The notes under the pieces: generated by a model
What the model was told of the DNA's origin: nothing
The model's input: only the letters and a program-made list of their open reading frames with translations
Databases searched by the model: none
Shown here: positions 15,393 through 23,598 of the stretch, piece by piece
How the letters are laid out: the number at the start of each line of letters is the position of its first letter
Numbering within the stretch: position 1 is the stretch's first letter
DNA from: Oscillospiraceae bacterium
GTDB lineage: Bacteria; Bacillota; Clostridia; Saccharofermentanales; Saccharofermentanaceae
Length of the DNA: 35,573 nt
Direction of reading: 5' to 3'
Assembly (NCBI GenBank): GCA_900176545.1
Contig: FWXP01000013.1
Span: 1-35,573 of the forward strand
Position numbers and translations under genes: made by a program

Positions 15393-15869
15393 ATGTTCAG
15401 ACCCATGAGAAGATTTAAGCAGCAGGTGTCGCAGGAAGAGTGCATACGGGTCCTTCGAACCGTGCCCCGCGGCGTGTTGTCTGTAATTGGCGACGACGGC
15501 TATCCTTACGGGGTGCCTCTTGATCATCTCTACTGTGAAGAAGAAGGGAAGATATACTTTCATTGCTCTAAGGAAGGACATAAGCTGGACGCCATAACAA
15601 AGTGCGATAAAGTAAGCTACTGCGTAATGGATGAAGGCTTTCGCCGCGAAGGCGAGTGGGCTCTTAACATCACGAGCGTCATCTCTTTCGGCAGGATAAG
15701 TGTCGTTACGGATGAAGACAAAAAGCTTAAGATCTGCACCAACCTCTGCCGCAAGTTCACCGACGACGAAGCATATCTTGAAAGAGAGATAAAGAATGCT
15801 TTCCCCAGGGTATGCTGTCTGGAACTTACCGTAGAGCACATGACGGGCAAGCTCGTTAATGAGTCATGA
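15393..15869 (+). CDS. NimA-like pyridoxamine 5'-phosphate oxidase-fold flavoprotein
   Basis: 158-residue protein of the FMN-binding split-barrel family. It shows the usual opening (FRRFKQ-type start, then EECIRVL), the strand pair GVLSVIGDDGYPYGVPLDHLY, FHCSKEGHKLDAI and KVSYCVMDEG. NimA-like members bind FMN and reduce nitro or other small compounds. AAGGAG precedes the ATG. It heads a three-gene run with the next starts 26 and 7 nt after each stop. Substrate unknown. Confidence 0.85.
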   Translation: MFRPMRRFKQQVSQEECIRVLRTVPRGVLSVIGDDGYPYGVPLDHLYCEEEGKIYFHCSKEGHKLDAITKCDKVSYCVMDEGFRREGEWALNITSVISFGRISVVTDEDKKLKICTNLCRKFTDDEAYLEREIKNAFPRVCCLELTVEHMTGKLVNES

Positions 15870-15895
15870 CAATGATAATACAGAGGAGGTAATAC

Positions 15896-16267
15896 ATGGC
15901 AACTATTCACAAGATCACTACATACAGTATCAGCTATGAACTGGAAAATGACATCCGCAAGAAGGCTCTCTCGGAAGAAGAGATAGCGAACATCTATGAG
16001 CAGTTAAAGAGCGAAAAGCAGAAATTAGCACAGAGGGTAAAGATCCTCCTTATTACCGGAGCCGTTCTCGCATTGGTCTTCGGGATCTCGACATATGTTA
16101 AGAGCGAAGAGATACTTCTCGCGCTGGTAACAGCTGTTGTTCTTATGGCTGTCGTCGGTGCTGCCGCATTGGGAGCGATGTATGCCAATATCGGTAAGAT
16201 CGCAAAGCAGTGGAATAAGCTGATCGGATCGTATTATTCGCAGATCGGCGATAAGTATATCCTGTGA
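15896..16267 (+). CDS. Small two-helix membrane protein, unknown function
   Basis: 123-residue protein. A soluble helical region rich in Glu and Lys (about 1-43) is followed by two membrane segments (about 47-66 and 71-94) and a short basic/polar tail. AGAGGAGG lies 7 nt before the ATG. It sits between the NimA-like gene and the FUSC-HAD gene with very short gaps, so it is probably made with them. I recognise no family. Confidence 0.7.
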   Translation: MATIHKITTYSISYELENDIRKKALSEEEIANIYEQLKSEKQKLAQRVKILLITGAVLALVFGISTYVKSEEILLALVTAVVLMAVVGAAALGAMYANIGKIAKQWNKLIGSYYSQIGDKYIL

Positions 16268-16274
16268 TGGTGAT

Positions 16275-17555
16275 ATGAACAGTTCGAGGAAACTTCCGCC
16301 TATAGGCGCCAGGATAGTCAAGTCTGCGGTCGCAGTCGCGCTTTGCATGCTTATCTGGTATCTTCGCACGTTGTCTCCTATAGGCGACGGACTTCCTTTC
16401 TACAGTGCCATCTCCGCACTGTGGTGCATGCAGCCTAATCACGAGACTACAAGGAACAATGCCGGCCAGAGGACTATCGGTACTTTTGTGGGAGCTCTAT
16501 TCGGATTCCTGTTCATGGTGATAATAAGAGCCGCAGGGCTTGATATTCCGGTAGTCGTTTATTTCCTCGCCGCACTGATGATCGTCCCGGTCATCTATTC
16601 GACGGTGGTGCTTAACAAGAGGGAAGCGACTTTCTTCTCTTGCTCCGTGTTCTTAAGTATCGTGCTGACTAATACTTTCGATGCGGATCCCTCCGTAGCG
16701 GTAGTAAATCGTATCCTTGATACGCTTATAGGTATAGGAGTGGGAGTTGTCGTTAACAGCATCCGTCTTCCGGGGAAGTATGATACGGATACGCTCTATG
16801 TCTGCGGTATCGATGATGTTCTTATAAATGATGATGAATCCGCTTCGCAGTATAGCGTGGTGGAACTTAACAGGCTTATCGACAGCGGCATGAAGTTCAC
16901 TGTCTCCACGGTCCACACTCCCGCGGGAGTAGCTTCTCTTATGAGGGGCGTTAAGCTTCGATATCCGATAATAGTCATGGACGGCGCTGCTTTATATGAT
17001 CTTCGCCGCAAGGATTATATCGACGTCGAGTACCTTCCCGCATATGCATGTAATACCTGCGAAAGGATGATCGCTCAAAGGGGCATGAACTGTTTTGTTA
17101 ATATAATGTATGACGAGACGGTACTTATCTTCTACGGTGATCTCGAGAATCCGGCGGAGAGGGATCACTTCAACAGGCACAGGGAGGCTCCTTACCGTAA
17201 CTATATCCACAACCGATTCAGAAGATATGATGACTACGAGCTTGTCATCTCGATAACCGTCCTTGATACGGCAGAGAAGATCAGGGGGCTGTCGGAGGCT
17301 CTCTATGCAAGATTTGCGGATACGATCCGCGTTAATATCACTGAGTCTGAATATGACGGATATCTGTTCCTGACGATCTTTTCTCCCGAGGCCACGAGGT
17401 CCAAGATGCTTCAAAAGCTCAAGGAGACTTCAGGTATACGTAATGCCATCACCATAGGAAGCGTTAAGGGTGAATGTGATGTCCTGATAACTGACGGCGG
17501 CGGTAATGCTACTGTTAAGAAGATCAAGAAGATCTATAGGGGCGACCGTTCCTGA
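16275..17555 (+). CDS. FUSC/ArAE-like membrane domain fused to a degenerate HAD domain
   Basis: 426-residue two-part protein. Residues about 10-165 form a six-helix FUSC/aromatic-acid-exporter-like domain, with NAGQRTIGTFVGALFGF as its conserved loop. Residues about 170-426 have the fold order of Cof-type HAD phosphatases. However, the catalytic signs are gone: motif I reads GIDDVLI (nucleophile Asp replaced by Gly), motif II is TVHTP rather than TGR, and the usual G-D-x-x-N-D loop reads GSVKGECD. The HAD part may therefore sense or bind rather than hydrolyse. A TGATGG ribosome site is weak, and the start 7 nt after the previous stop suggests coupling. Likely an exporter or its regulator. Confidence 0.75.
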   Translation: MNSSRKLPPIGARIVKSAVAVALCMLIWYLRTLSPIGDGLPFYSAISALWCMQPNHETTRNNAGQRTIGTFVGALFGFLFMVIIRAAGLDIPVVVYFLAALMIVPVIYSTVVLNKREATFFSCSVFLSIVLTNTFDADPSVAVVNRILDTLIGIGVGVVVNSIRLPGKYDTDTLYVCGIDDVLINDDESASQYSVVELNRLIDSGMKFTVSTVHTPAGVASLMRGVKLRYPIIVMDGAALYDLRRKDYIDVEYLPAYACNTCERMIAQRGMNCFVNIMYDETVLIFYGDLENPAERDHFNRHREAPYRNYIHNRFRRYDDYELVISITVLDTAEKIRGLSEALYARFADTIRVNITESEYDGYLFLTIFSPEATRSKMLQKLKETSGIRNAITIGSVKGECDVLITDGGGNATVKKIKKIYRGDRS

Positions 17556-17620
17556 TCTGAAGTCTGTCCCAAGACCGATCTTTCCCGCAAAAATGCCTGA
17601 TTTCGCAACATGGATATAGC

Positions 17621-17655
17621 TTGACAGAATATATTGTGCAAAATATAATGTTGCA
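17621..17655 (+). promoter_or_regulatory. Consensus promoter with overlapping OhrR/MarR-type operator
   Basis: Perfect TTGACA (17621-17626) and TATAAT (17644-17649) are 17 bp apart. An inverted repeat TGCAA-9-TTGCA (17637-17641/17651-17655) covers the -10 box, as expected for repression by the first gene. A further GCAACAT (17605-17611) mirrors ATGTTGC (17648-17654) upstream of the -35. Confidence 0.8.
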
Positions 17656-17679
17656 AAAGGTAATTGTTGAGGTGATCTT

Positions 17680-18123
17680 ATGGCACAGCAATACGAACAG
17701 CTCCTCTTGAAGAATCAGATATGTTTCCCTTTATATGCATGCGGCAGGAAGATAGTCGGAGCATACACTCCGTACTTGAAGCCTCTGGGACTTACATATA
17801 CTCAGTATATCGTCCTGATGGTCCTGTGGGAGCACAGAAGTGTTAACGTCGGACAGCTGGGGGCAACTCTCCTTCTGGATGCGGGAACATTGACTCCGCT
17901 CCTTAAGAGGATGGAGCAGGCGGGTCTTGTGACAAGAGCCAGATCCGCTGAAGATGAGAGAGTCACTATAGTGACGATCACCAAGAAAGGCGATGCTCTC
18001 AAGGAGAAGTGTAAGGATATACCCCTGGCGATGTCACAGGAGAATGATTGCCTGACCGATAAGGAGCAGGCGGAACTTTACAGGATACTTTATAAGTTGC
18101 TGGGTGAAGGAGGCAAGTCATGA
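17680..18123 (+). CDS. OhrR-like MarR-family redox regulator
   Basis: 147-residue winged-helix repressor. The N-terminus has Cys15 in NQICFPLYACGRKI, the same position and context as the peroxide-sensing Cys15 of Bacillus subtilis OhrR. The core (LTYTQYIVLMVLWE, LDAGTLTPLLKRMEQAGLV, RSAEDERVTIVTIT) is very OhrR-like. C-terminal cysteines needed for the two-Cys Xanthomonas type are not placed as there, so a one-Cys mechanism is more likely. It overlaps the nitroreductase gene by 4 nt (ATGA) and lies behind a consensus promoter with an overlapping dyad, so autorepression relieved by organic peroxides or disulfide stress is inferred. Confidence 0.88.
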   Translation: MAQQYEQLLLKNQICFPLYACGRKIVGAYTPYLKPLGLTYTQYIVLMVLWEHRSVNVGQLGATLLLDAGTLTPLLKRMEQAGLVTRARSAEDERVTIVTITKKGDALKEKCKDIPLAMSQENDCLTDKEQAELYRILYKLLGEGGKS

Positions 18124-18773
18124 CAGATCTTGAAGCGATATACGAGAGACATTCGGTCAGGCAGTATAAGCCCGATCGTATAGAAGAAGATAAAGTTAAA
18201 GAGCTTAAGTCGAAGATAGATGAGTTGAACTTAGAAGGAGATCTTCACCTGCAGCTGATCGAAGATGCCGGTAAGACCTACAACAGACTGATCAACAGAG
18301 CATCCGGATTGGGATCTGCGCCAAGCGTCATCGCATGTGTAGGTAAGGACAGTGAAGATCTTGACAGAAGGGTCGGATATTACGGCGAGAAGCTTGTCCT
18401 CTTCGCTCAGACGCTGGGACTTAATACGTGTTGGACAGGTACGTTCAACCGCAAGAATACAGAAGCTGATATCCCTGAAGGCTACAGACTTGTTATATGT
18501 ATCGCCATCGGATACGGCAAGGACGGAGGAAGAGTCAGAAAGTCCAAGAACGCATCCCAGGTAAGCGAAGCTGCGGGAGAAAGACCCGAGTGGTTCGACA
18601 AGGGAGTAGAGGCTGCTCTTCTTGCTCCTACCGCCATCAATCAGCAGAAGTTCATGATACGTCTCGGAGTAGACGATAAGGTGGAATTCATAGACAAAGG
18701 CGGTGTCTTAAGTCAGGTGGATATCGGAATAGTTAAGTGCCATTACGAGATAGGCTCGGGCAGGCTGGTATAA
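18120..18773 (+). CDS. TM1586-type nitroreductase
   Basis: 217-residue flavin enzyme. The FMN-binding start R-H-S-V-R-Q-Y is at about residues 10-15. The P-T/S-x-x-N-Q-Q loop lies near the C-terminus (LLAPTAINQQKF, about 165-176) rather than at about residue 40. That swapped layout and the size fit the TM1586/putative TM nitroreductase family. The middle section GEKLVLFAQTLGLNTCW is typical. Translationally coupled to the regulator gene. The pairing resembles the HypR-HypO and YodB-type systems, in which a MarR/DUF24 regulator controls a nitroreductase under disulfide or quinone stress. The substrate here is unknown. Confidence 0.85.
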   Translation: MTDLEAIYERHSVRQYKPDRIEEDKVKELKSKIDELNLEGDLHLQLIEDAGKTYNRLINRASGLGSAPSVIACVGKDSEDLDRRVGYYGEKLVLFAQTLGLNTCWTGTFNRKNTEADIPEGYRLVICIAIGYGKDGGRVRKSKNASQVSEAAGERPEWFDKGVEAALLAPTAINQQKFMIRLGVDDKVEFIDKGGVLSQVDIGIVKCHYEIGSGRLV

Positions 18774-18786
18774 GGAGGATACGCAC

Positions 18787-19194
18787 ATGACATACCAGGT
18801 AAGATACTATACAAAGACAGGTAATACGAGAAAGCTTGCCGAGGCAGTTGCCAAGGAGCTCGGAGTAGAGGCACTTCCCATAAGTACTCCCGTTACGGAG
18901 AAGACGGATATCCTCTTCCTCGGCAATTCTTACTATGCTTTCAGCATCGATCCGGAGGTAAGGGATTTTGTTGCTTCCCTTGATAAGAATAAGGTTGGAA
19001 GGATCGTTAACTTCGGATCCGCTGCTCTTCTTAATTCGACATATAAGAAGGTCAAGGCAGAAGCGGATAAAGTCGGTATCCCCATGGATCCCAAGGAGTT
19101 CCACTGCAAGGGCGAATTTAAGGGTGTTCATAAGGGTAAGCCTGATGCCGAGGACTTAAGAGCCGCAGCGGCATTTGCAAGACAGTTTAAGTAA
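18787..19194 (+). CDS. Flavodoxin-like protein
   Basis: 135-residue flavodoxin-fold protein. The FMN phosphate loop TKTGNTRKLAEAV is at about residues 8-20, with further strands ILFLGNSYYAF (about 43-53) and GRIVNFGSAAL. Slightly shorter than classical flavodoxins. AAGGAGG precedes the ATG. It starts 13 nt after the nitroreductase stop and 9 nt before the radical SAM gene. In this place it could supply single electrons to the radical SAM enzyme, as flavodoxin does for many such enzymes (inference). Confidence 0.85.
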   Translation: MTYQVRYYTKTGNTRKLAEAVAKELGVEALPISTPVTEKTDILFLGNSYYAFSIDPEVRDFVASLDKNKVGRIVNFGSAALLNSTYKKVKAEADKVGIPMDPKEFHCKGEFKGVHKGKPDAEDLRAAAAFARQFK

Positions 19195-19203
19195 GGTGAA
19201 TAT

Positions 19204-20304
19204 ATGGACGGCAGCTTTGATATACAGACATATATGACAAAGGGCGTAGAGAGGATCGTAGCGGATGCTTTAAGAGCTACGATCAAAAAACCCCGTGAGA
19301 GCGCGTATATGGTAAGATTTGCGGCAGCAAGCAAGGCGGCCTCCAAGAGAAGAGCCGCAGCAAAGAAGCAGGGTGAACATATACCGCCGTTTCTTATCGC
19401 GAGCATAACTTCAGGCTGCAATCTTCACTGTGCAGGTTGCTATTCAAGATGTAATAATGCTACGACTGATATAAAGCCCGTGGATCAGCTGTCAGACGAA
19501 GACTGGAAGGATATCTTCGATGAAGCGCTAGATCTCGGTATAAGCTTTATCCTTCTTGCGGGAGGCGAGCCGCTCCTTCGCGCCGACGTCATGAGGGAGG
19601 CCGCTAAGAAGCCGGATATATTATTCCCCGTATTTACCAACGGTACTTATATCAATAAGAATTATCTTAAGCTTTTTGACGAGCACAGAAATATCGTTCC
19701 TGTAATAAGTATAGAAGGCGATAAGGAGAAGACGGATTCAAGGCGCGGAGACGGCGTATACGATAAGCTTATAACCGCCATGGATGAGCTTTTGAAGAAG
19801 GATATCATATTCGGAGCATCAGTCACTGTCACTTCAGAAAATATAGATGAAGTTACATCTTACAGCTTTATAAATGATCTGTCTTCGAGAGGCTGTAAGC
19901 TCGTTATATATGTAGAATATGTTCCCGTATCTGACGAGAGTACGGATCTTGCTCTTACAGACGAACAAAGAGATATGCTCCTTGATTCCGTTAACACAAT
20001 TCGCGAGAAGCATCAGGAGATGGTATTCGTATCTTTCCCGGGAGACGAGAAGAGCTCGGGAGGATGTATAGCGGCAGGAAGAGGATTCTTCCATATAAAC
20101 TCACACGGAGGAGCAGAGCCTTGTCCCTTCTCGCCGTACTCTGATATCAATGTAAAAGATACTTCTTTAAAAGAAGCCATGCATTCAAAGCTTTTCACCA
20201 TGCTCCAAGATCAGGATGTCCTTAAGGACGACCATAAGGGCGGATGCGTATTATTCGAGAAAAGAGATCTTGTCCCAAGCCTTTTATCCGGCAAAAATAT
20301 CTAA
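19204..20304 (+). CDS. Radical SAM protein with C-terminal auxiliary Cys region
   Basis: 366-residue radical SAM enzyme. The 4Fe-4S cluster motif C72-x3-C76-x2-C79 (CNLHCAGCYS) follows ITSG. The SAM-binding loop LLAGGEPLLR is at about 119-128. A C-terminal set of cysteines (GGCIAAG, AEPCPF, GGCVLF) suggests a SPASM/twitch-like second cluster. An Ala/Lys/Arg-rich helix of about 60 residues precedes the core and is unusual. No peptide precursor gene is nearby. Last gene of the OhrR-like operon. The substrate cannot be told, but many SPASM-type enzymes modify peptides or proteins. Confidence 0.85.
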   Translation: MDGSFDIQTYMTKGVERIVADALRATIKKPRESAYMVRFAAASKAASKRRAAAKKQGEHIPPFLIASITSGCNLHCAGCYSRCNNATTDIKPVDQLSDEDWKDIFDEALDLGISFILLAGGEPLLRADVMREAAKKPDILFPVFTNGTYINKNYLKLFDEHRNIVPVISIEGDKEKTDSRRGDGVYDKLITAMDELLKKDIIFGASVTVTSENIDEVTSYSFINDLSSRGCKLVIYVEYVPVSDESTDLALTDEQRDMLLDSVNTIREKHQEMVFVSFPGDEKSSGGCIAAGRGFFHINSHGGAEPCPFSPYSDINVKDTSLKEAMHSKLFTMLQDQDVLKDDHKGGCVLFEKRDLVPSLLSGKNI

Positions 20305-20325
20305 CGTTAAGGTTACGTTAAGGTT
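20304..20325 (+). repeat. Perfect 11-bp tandem duplication ACGTTAAGGTT
   Basis: Two adjacent identical 11-mers (20304-20314, 20315-20325) start at the radical SAM stop and lie in the leader of the DUF975 gene. Could be a regulator site or a simple slippage product. Confidence 0.6.
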
Positions 20326-20409
20326 CACCGTGTTTACGGTTAAGACTGCCCACGTAGAATGAGACCATAAAACAAAACACAAGAGCAAACGCTCAAGGAG
20401 GTAAATACT

Positions 20410-21249
20410 ATGTGGAATAGGAAAGATGTAAAGGCAAAAGGACTTAAGGCATTCAAGGCAAACTTCTGGAAGTGCGTAGCAACGCTCATCCTGGTAGGAG
20501 CCATTGCAGGCGGAACGGCAGCATACACAGGCGGATACAATACGAGCCGCACGGTCTTCGGTAATCACAGGATAGTCGAGACGACAGATATGGATCAGGA
20601 AGAGATCGATGAGCTGATGGGTGAGACCGAGGAAGAGCTCGATCAGGATACAGGCTTTGACGCTTCCATCGAGAATGACTTCGAGGCAATGACAGAGCAG
20701 TTGGACGAAGAGGAAGTTCCCGCATTTGTTATAGTAGCAGCAAGCATCATAGTATCCATCGTAATGCTCGCAGTAGCAGCAATAGCTATCGTATTCAACG
20801 CACTTATCGTTAATCCCGTTAAGCTCGGCTGCGCAAGATTCTTCAGAAGAAACCTCGAGGATCCCGCTTCCATGGACAATCTTATGTTCGGCTTCAGAAA
20901 TCACTACAAGAACGTTGCTAAGACGATGTTCCTCAAGGATCTGTATATCTCCCTCTGGACACTTCTCTTCATCGTTCCCGGTATCGTTAAGTCTTATGAG
21001 TACAGACTCGTAGACTATATCCTTTCGGAGAATCCCGAGATGAATACAGACGAAGCTCTTAAGCTCAGCGCATCCCTCATGAAGGGCAACAAGTGGAAGA
21101 CATTCGTACTCGACCTTTCCTTCATCGGATGGAATATCCTCTCTGCAGCAACATGCGGTATCCTTGGTGTCTTCTATGTAGAGCCTTACAAGAAGTCAAC
21201 AGACGCAGCTCTCTACGAGGCTATCAAGTATGGTACAGCTAAGGCTTGA
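20410..21249 (+). CDS. DUF975-family membrane protein
   Basis: 279-residue membrane protein with about six helices. Family signs are the start WNRKDVKAKGLKAFKANFW, the segment NPVKLGCARFFRRN, and the closing YVEPYKKSTDAALYEAI. An acidic extracytoplasmic loop (about 55-110) lies between helices one and two. Role unknown; DUF975 proteins are integral membrane proteins common in Firmicutes. A very strong AAGGAGG ribosome site precedes the ATG. It is followed by a hairpin and then a two-component system, so it may be a target or partner of that system. Confidence 0.85.
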   Translation: MWNRKDVKAKGLKAFKANFWKCVATLILVGAIAGGTAAYTGGYNTSRTVFGNHRIVETTDMDQEEIDELMGETEEELDQDTGFDASIENDFEAMTEQLDEEEVPAFVIVAASIIVSIVMLAVAAIAIVFNALIVNPVKLGCARFFRRNLEDPASMDNLMFGFRNHYKNVAKTMFLKDLYISLWTLLFIVPGIVKSYEYRLVDYILSENPEMNTDEALKLSASLMKGNKWKTFVLDLSFIGWNILSAATCGILGVFYVEPYKKSTDAALYEAIKYGTAKA

Positions 21250-21282
21250 TGAACACAGGATGTGATATATTAGTTAGGAAGA

Positions 21283-21312
21283 CTGGCGGGAAACTTCTCC
21301 CGCCGGTTATTC
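21283..21312 (+). terminator. GC-rich hairpin before the two-component genes
   Basis: A 9-bp stem (21283-21291 with 21298-21306) has a 6-nt loop. The following TTATTCCTGTTT is only partly U-rich, so it may be a weak terminator or an attenuator in the leader of the response regulator gene. Confidence 0.55.
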
Positions 21313-21331
21313 CTGTTTATGGGAGAAGCTT

Positions 21332-22018
21332 ATGAAGAATACGATATTGATCGCAGACGACGAGAAGGAGATAAGAGACCTTCTTCGTCTTTACCTCGAG
21401 AATGAGGACTATAGCATCGTGGAAGCTGCTGACGGCATGGAGACTATGGCGGTCGTCAGGGAGAAGAAGCCCGACCTTTGCCTTCTTGACATAATGATGC
21501 CCGGCAAGGACGGTCTGTCCGTCTTAAAGGAGATACGAAAGGAGAGCAACATCCCCGTTATCATGATCTCCGCAAGGACAGCCGATGCCGAAAGGATCCT
21601 TGGCCTGGACCTGGGAGCTGACGACTACATACCTAAGCCCTTCAACCCTCTGGAGGTAGTAGCAAGGGTAAAGTCCAACCTTCGCCGTTACACCAGCCTC
21701 GGCGCAGCACAGGGCATATCCGAGACACTTACGGTAAAGGACCTTGTACTGGACACGGACTCCTGCCTCTTAACGAAAGGCGGAGTTCCCATCGATCTTA
21801 CCTCCGTGGAATATAAGATCATGGAGATGTTCATGAGATATCCCGGTAAGGTCTTCACCAAGCAGCAGATATACGAGAATGCCTGGGACGAGGAATACGT
21901 AGTAGCCGACAACAATATCATGGTATCTATAAGCAAGTTAAGGACCAAGCTCGATGAGGACCCTTCCAAGTATATAAAGACTTTAAGGGGTCTCGGGTAC
22001 AGGATGGATAAGGCATGA
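21332..22018 (+). CDS. OmpR-family response regulator
   Basis: 228-residue two-domain regulator. The receiver has acidic pair D9-D10, phospho-acceptor D53 in LCLLDIMMPGKDG, the conserved Thr/Ser region MISARTA and the K of YIPKPF. The C-terminal winged helix (about 130-228) has LTSVEYKIMEMFMRYPGKVF and ISKLRTKLDED with RGLGYRM. Stop and next start overlap by 4 nt (ATGA), so it is coupled with the kinase. Regulon unknown; the upstream DUF975 gene is the nearest candidate. Confidence 0.93.
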   Translation: MKNTILIADDEKEIRDLLRLYLENEDYSIVEAADGMETMAVVREKKPDLCLLDIMMPGKDGLSVLKEIRKESNIPVIMISARTADAERILGLDLGADDYIPKPFNPLEVVARVKSNLRRYTSLGAAQGISETLTVKDLVLDTDSCLLTKGGVPIDLTSVEYKIMEMFMRYPGKVFTKQQIYENAWDEEYVVADNNIMVSISKLRTKLDEDPSKYIKTLRGLGYRMDKA

Positions 22019-23208
22019 CAGAGGAAGTAAGGCTTCGTAAGTTCATAACAAAGAGGTTCATCGTGACTCTGGTGATCGTAGGTATTGCAGAGTTCTTTAT
22101 CTCGTCATTTATAAATCACGTGGTGCTGCCGTCTATCGTTCCGGCTATATTTCCGGAACTTTCAGATCCCGGTACGATCTCCGCGGGAACCGTCATCTTC
22201 TTCCTGATGATACTTATCTTAAATGTGATAGCAAGTCTTGTAGGCAAGCTTATCCCCGCGGGCGGGCAGGTACTGACTTCGTATGTTACGGGCCAGCTGG
22301 GAAAGATGGGATTTGTTGCTCCCGATTCTGCCATCGCGAACATGTCTATAGGAGATACGATATTTCTTGTCCTTACGTTCATCGCGATAGTAGTGGTAAT
22401 GCTGACTCCGATAATCGTGGGATCATGGCTCTTCACCGGTAAGGTATCCCGCGAGTTCAGGGATCTCGACCGCAAGAGAGCTGAGGAGCAGAAGGCAGAG
22501 GATCGCAAGAGATATCTGATGATCTCCGACATCGCCCACGATCTTAAGACTCCCATGACCACCGTATCGGGATACGCGAGAGCACTGTCCGAGGGCATGA
22601 TCAAGCCCGAGAAGCAGCAGGAATATCTGGATACCATAACGGCCAAGACCGAGCGCATGAACGACATCATTCAGATGCTCTTCAATTATTCAAGGCTCGA
22701 CAGCGACGGCTTCGAACTGGTCAAGGCTCCTCTGGATGTATGCGAACTGGTAAGGGAATGCGTGGCCGCTTCCTATACCGATATCGAAGAGGCGGGGGAC
22801 GAGCTCGATGTGGATATCCCCGAGACGGTCCTCAAGGGACAGATAGATAAGGTGCAGCTTACAAGGAGCATCAATAACCTTCTGACTAATGCCGTGAAGC
22901 ATAATCCCGAGGGAACAAAGATCTTCATAGGCGTGAAGGATGAGAGCGACTGCGCCAGGATATTCGTGGCGGACTCCGGTGATGTGATACCGGATAAATT
23001 GGCGGAGGATCTCTTCGAGCCCTTCGTCATGGGCGATGAGTCAAGGTCCACCAAGGGCGGATCGGGCCTGGGATTGTCGGTATCCAAGAAGATATGCGAG
23101 CTTCATGACGGAAGACTCAAGCTGGTCCAGGGATCCGAGATGGCAAGATACGAACTCGGCAGTGACTATAAGAAGGTCTTCGTCATAACGCTTCCCATAG
23201 ATGAATAA
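22015..23208 (+). CDS. HisKA sensor histidine kinase
   Basis: 397-residue membrane kinase. Two membrane regions (about 15-37 and 55-78, with a further helix at about 120-143) precede a short linker. Dimerisation/phosphorylation follows at H175 (DIAHDLKTPMTTVSGY). The HATPase domain has the N-box NNLLTNAVKHNP, G1 DSGDVIP and G2 KGGSGLGLSVSK. The segments outside the membrane are short, so it probably senses a membrane or wall signal. Partner of the response regulator it overlaps. The signal is unknown. Confidence 0.92.
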   Translation: MTEEVRLRKFITKRFIVTLVIVGIAEFFISSFINHVVLPSIVPAIFPELSDPGTISAGTVIFFLMILILNVIASLVGKLIPAGGQVLTSYVTGQLGKMGFVAPDSAIANMSIGDTIFLVLTFIAIVVVMLTPIIVGSWLFTGKVSREFRDLDRKRAEEQKAEDRKRYLMISDIAHDLKTPMTTVSGYARALSEGMIKPEKQQEYLDTITAKTERMNDIIQMLFNYSRLDSDGFELVKAPLDVCELVRECVAASYTDIEEAGDELDVDIPETVLKGQIDKVQLTRSINNLLTNAVKHNPEGTKIFIGVKDESDCARIFVADSGDVIPDKLAEDLFEPFVMGDESRSTKGGSGLGLSVSKKICELHDGRLKLVQGSEMARYELGSDYKKVFVITLPIDE

Positions 23209-23234
23209 CTTTAGAAATTCTTAACTTCATGTTG

Positions 23235-23260
23235 ACGCCCGCTTTAATAGCGGGCGTTAT
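23235..23260 (+). terminator. Terminator of the two-component operon
   Basis: A 9-bp stem ACGCCCGCT/AGCGGGCGT (23235-23243/23249-23257) has a TTAAT loop and is followed by a modest T-rich tract (TTATCATTT). Confidence 0.75.
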
Positions 23261-23311
23261 CATTTGAAGCATAGGAATGTTAGTTGTAAACAGCAAAAGG
23301 GGGAATATGAT

Positions 23312-23539
23312 ATGCATTTATGCGATTATCTCATGACACTTAAGGATAAGTGGATCCAGGTACAGGTAGATTCAGGATCTATGGTGATCTATCAGGGCGT
23401 GCTCCAGGAGATCGGCGACGATTATATCATCATCAAGGATAATACGGCCGAGAATCCTCAGCTTCTCACGTTAAGACACATCATCGGCATCAAGGAGATG
23501 AGGGTGAAGGAGAACGGCAAGCCCAGGATATTCGGCTGA
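23312..23539 (+). CDS. Small Sm-like/SH3-type protein, unknown function
   Basis: 75-residue protein of alternating beta strands: WIQVQVDSGSMVIYQGVL, then EIGDDYIIIKDN and LLTLRHIIGIKEM. This looks like an LSm-like small barrel, seen in short Clostridia proteins of unknown role. I start at the ATG at 23312 because AAGGGGGA lies 7 nt upstream; the upstream ATG at 23264 would add a poor extension without a ribosome site. RNA binding is suggested by fold only, and I would not assert it. Confidence 0.65.
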   Translation: MHLCDYLMTLKDKWIQVQVDSGSMVIYQGVLQEIGDDYIIIKDNTAENPQLLTLRHIIGIKEMRVKENGKPRIFG

Positions 23540-23598
23540 TAAGTTTAGATTTGTCGCTTCAAAGCGGATATCGAGCGACATCCGCGGTGGTTGGCCGA

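Noticed and set aside
15294..15839. 181-codon minus-strand frame over the NimA-like gene
   Set aside because: The + strand product has clear family motifs and a strong ribosome site; this frame shows none.
23546..23582. Terminator between the Sm-like gene and the antiporter gene
   Set aside because: A 7-bp TGTCGCT/AGCGACA stem is present, but there is no U-tract on either strand.
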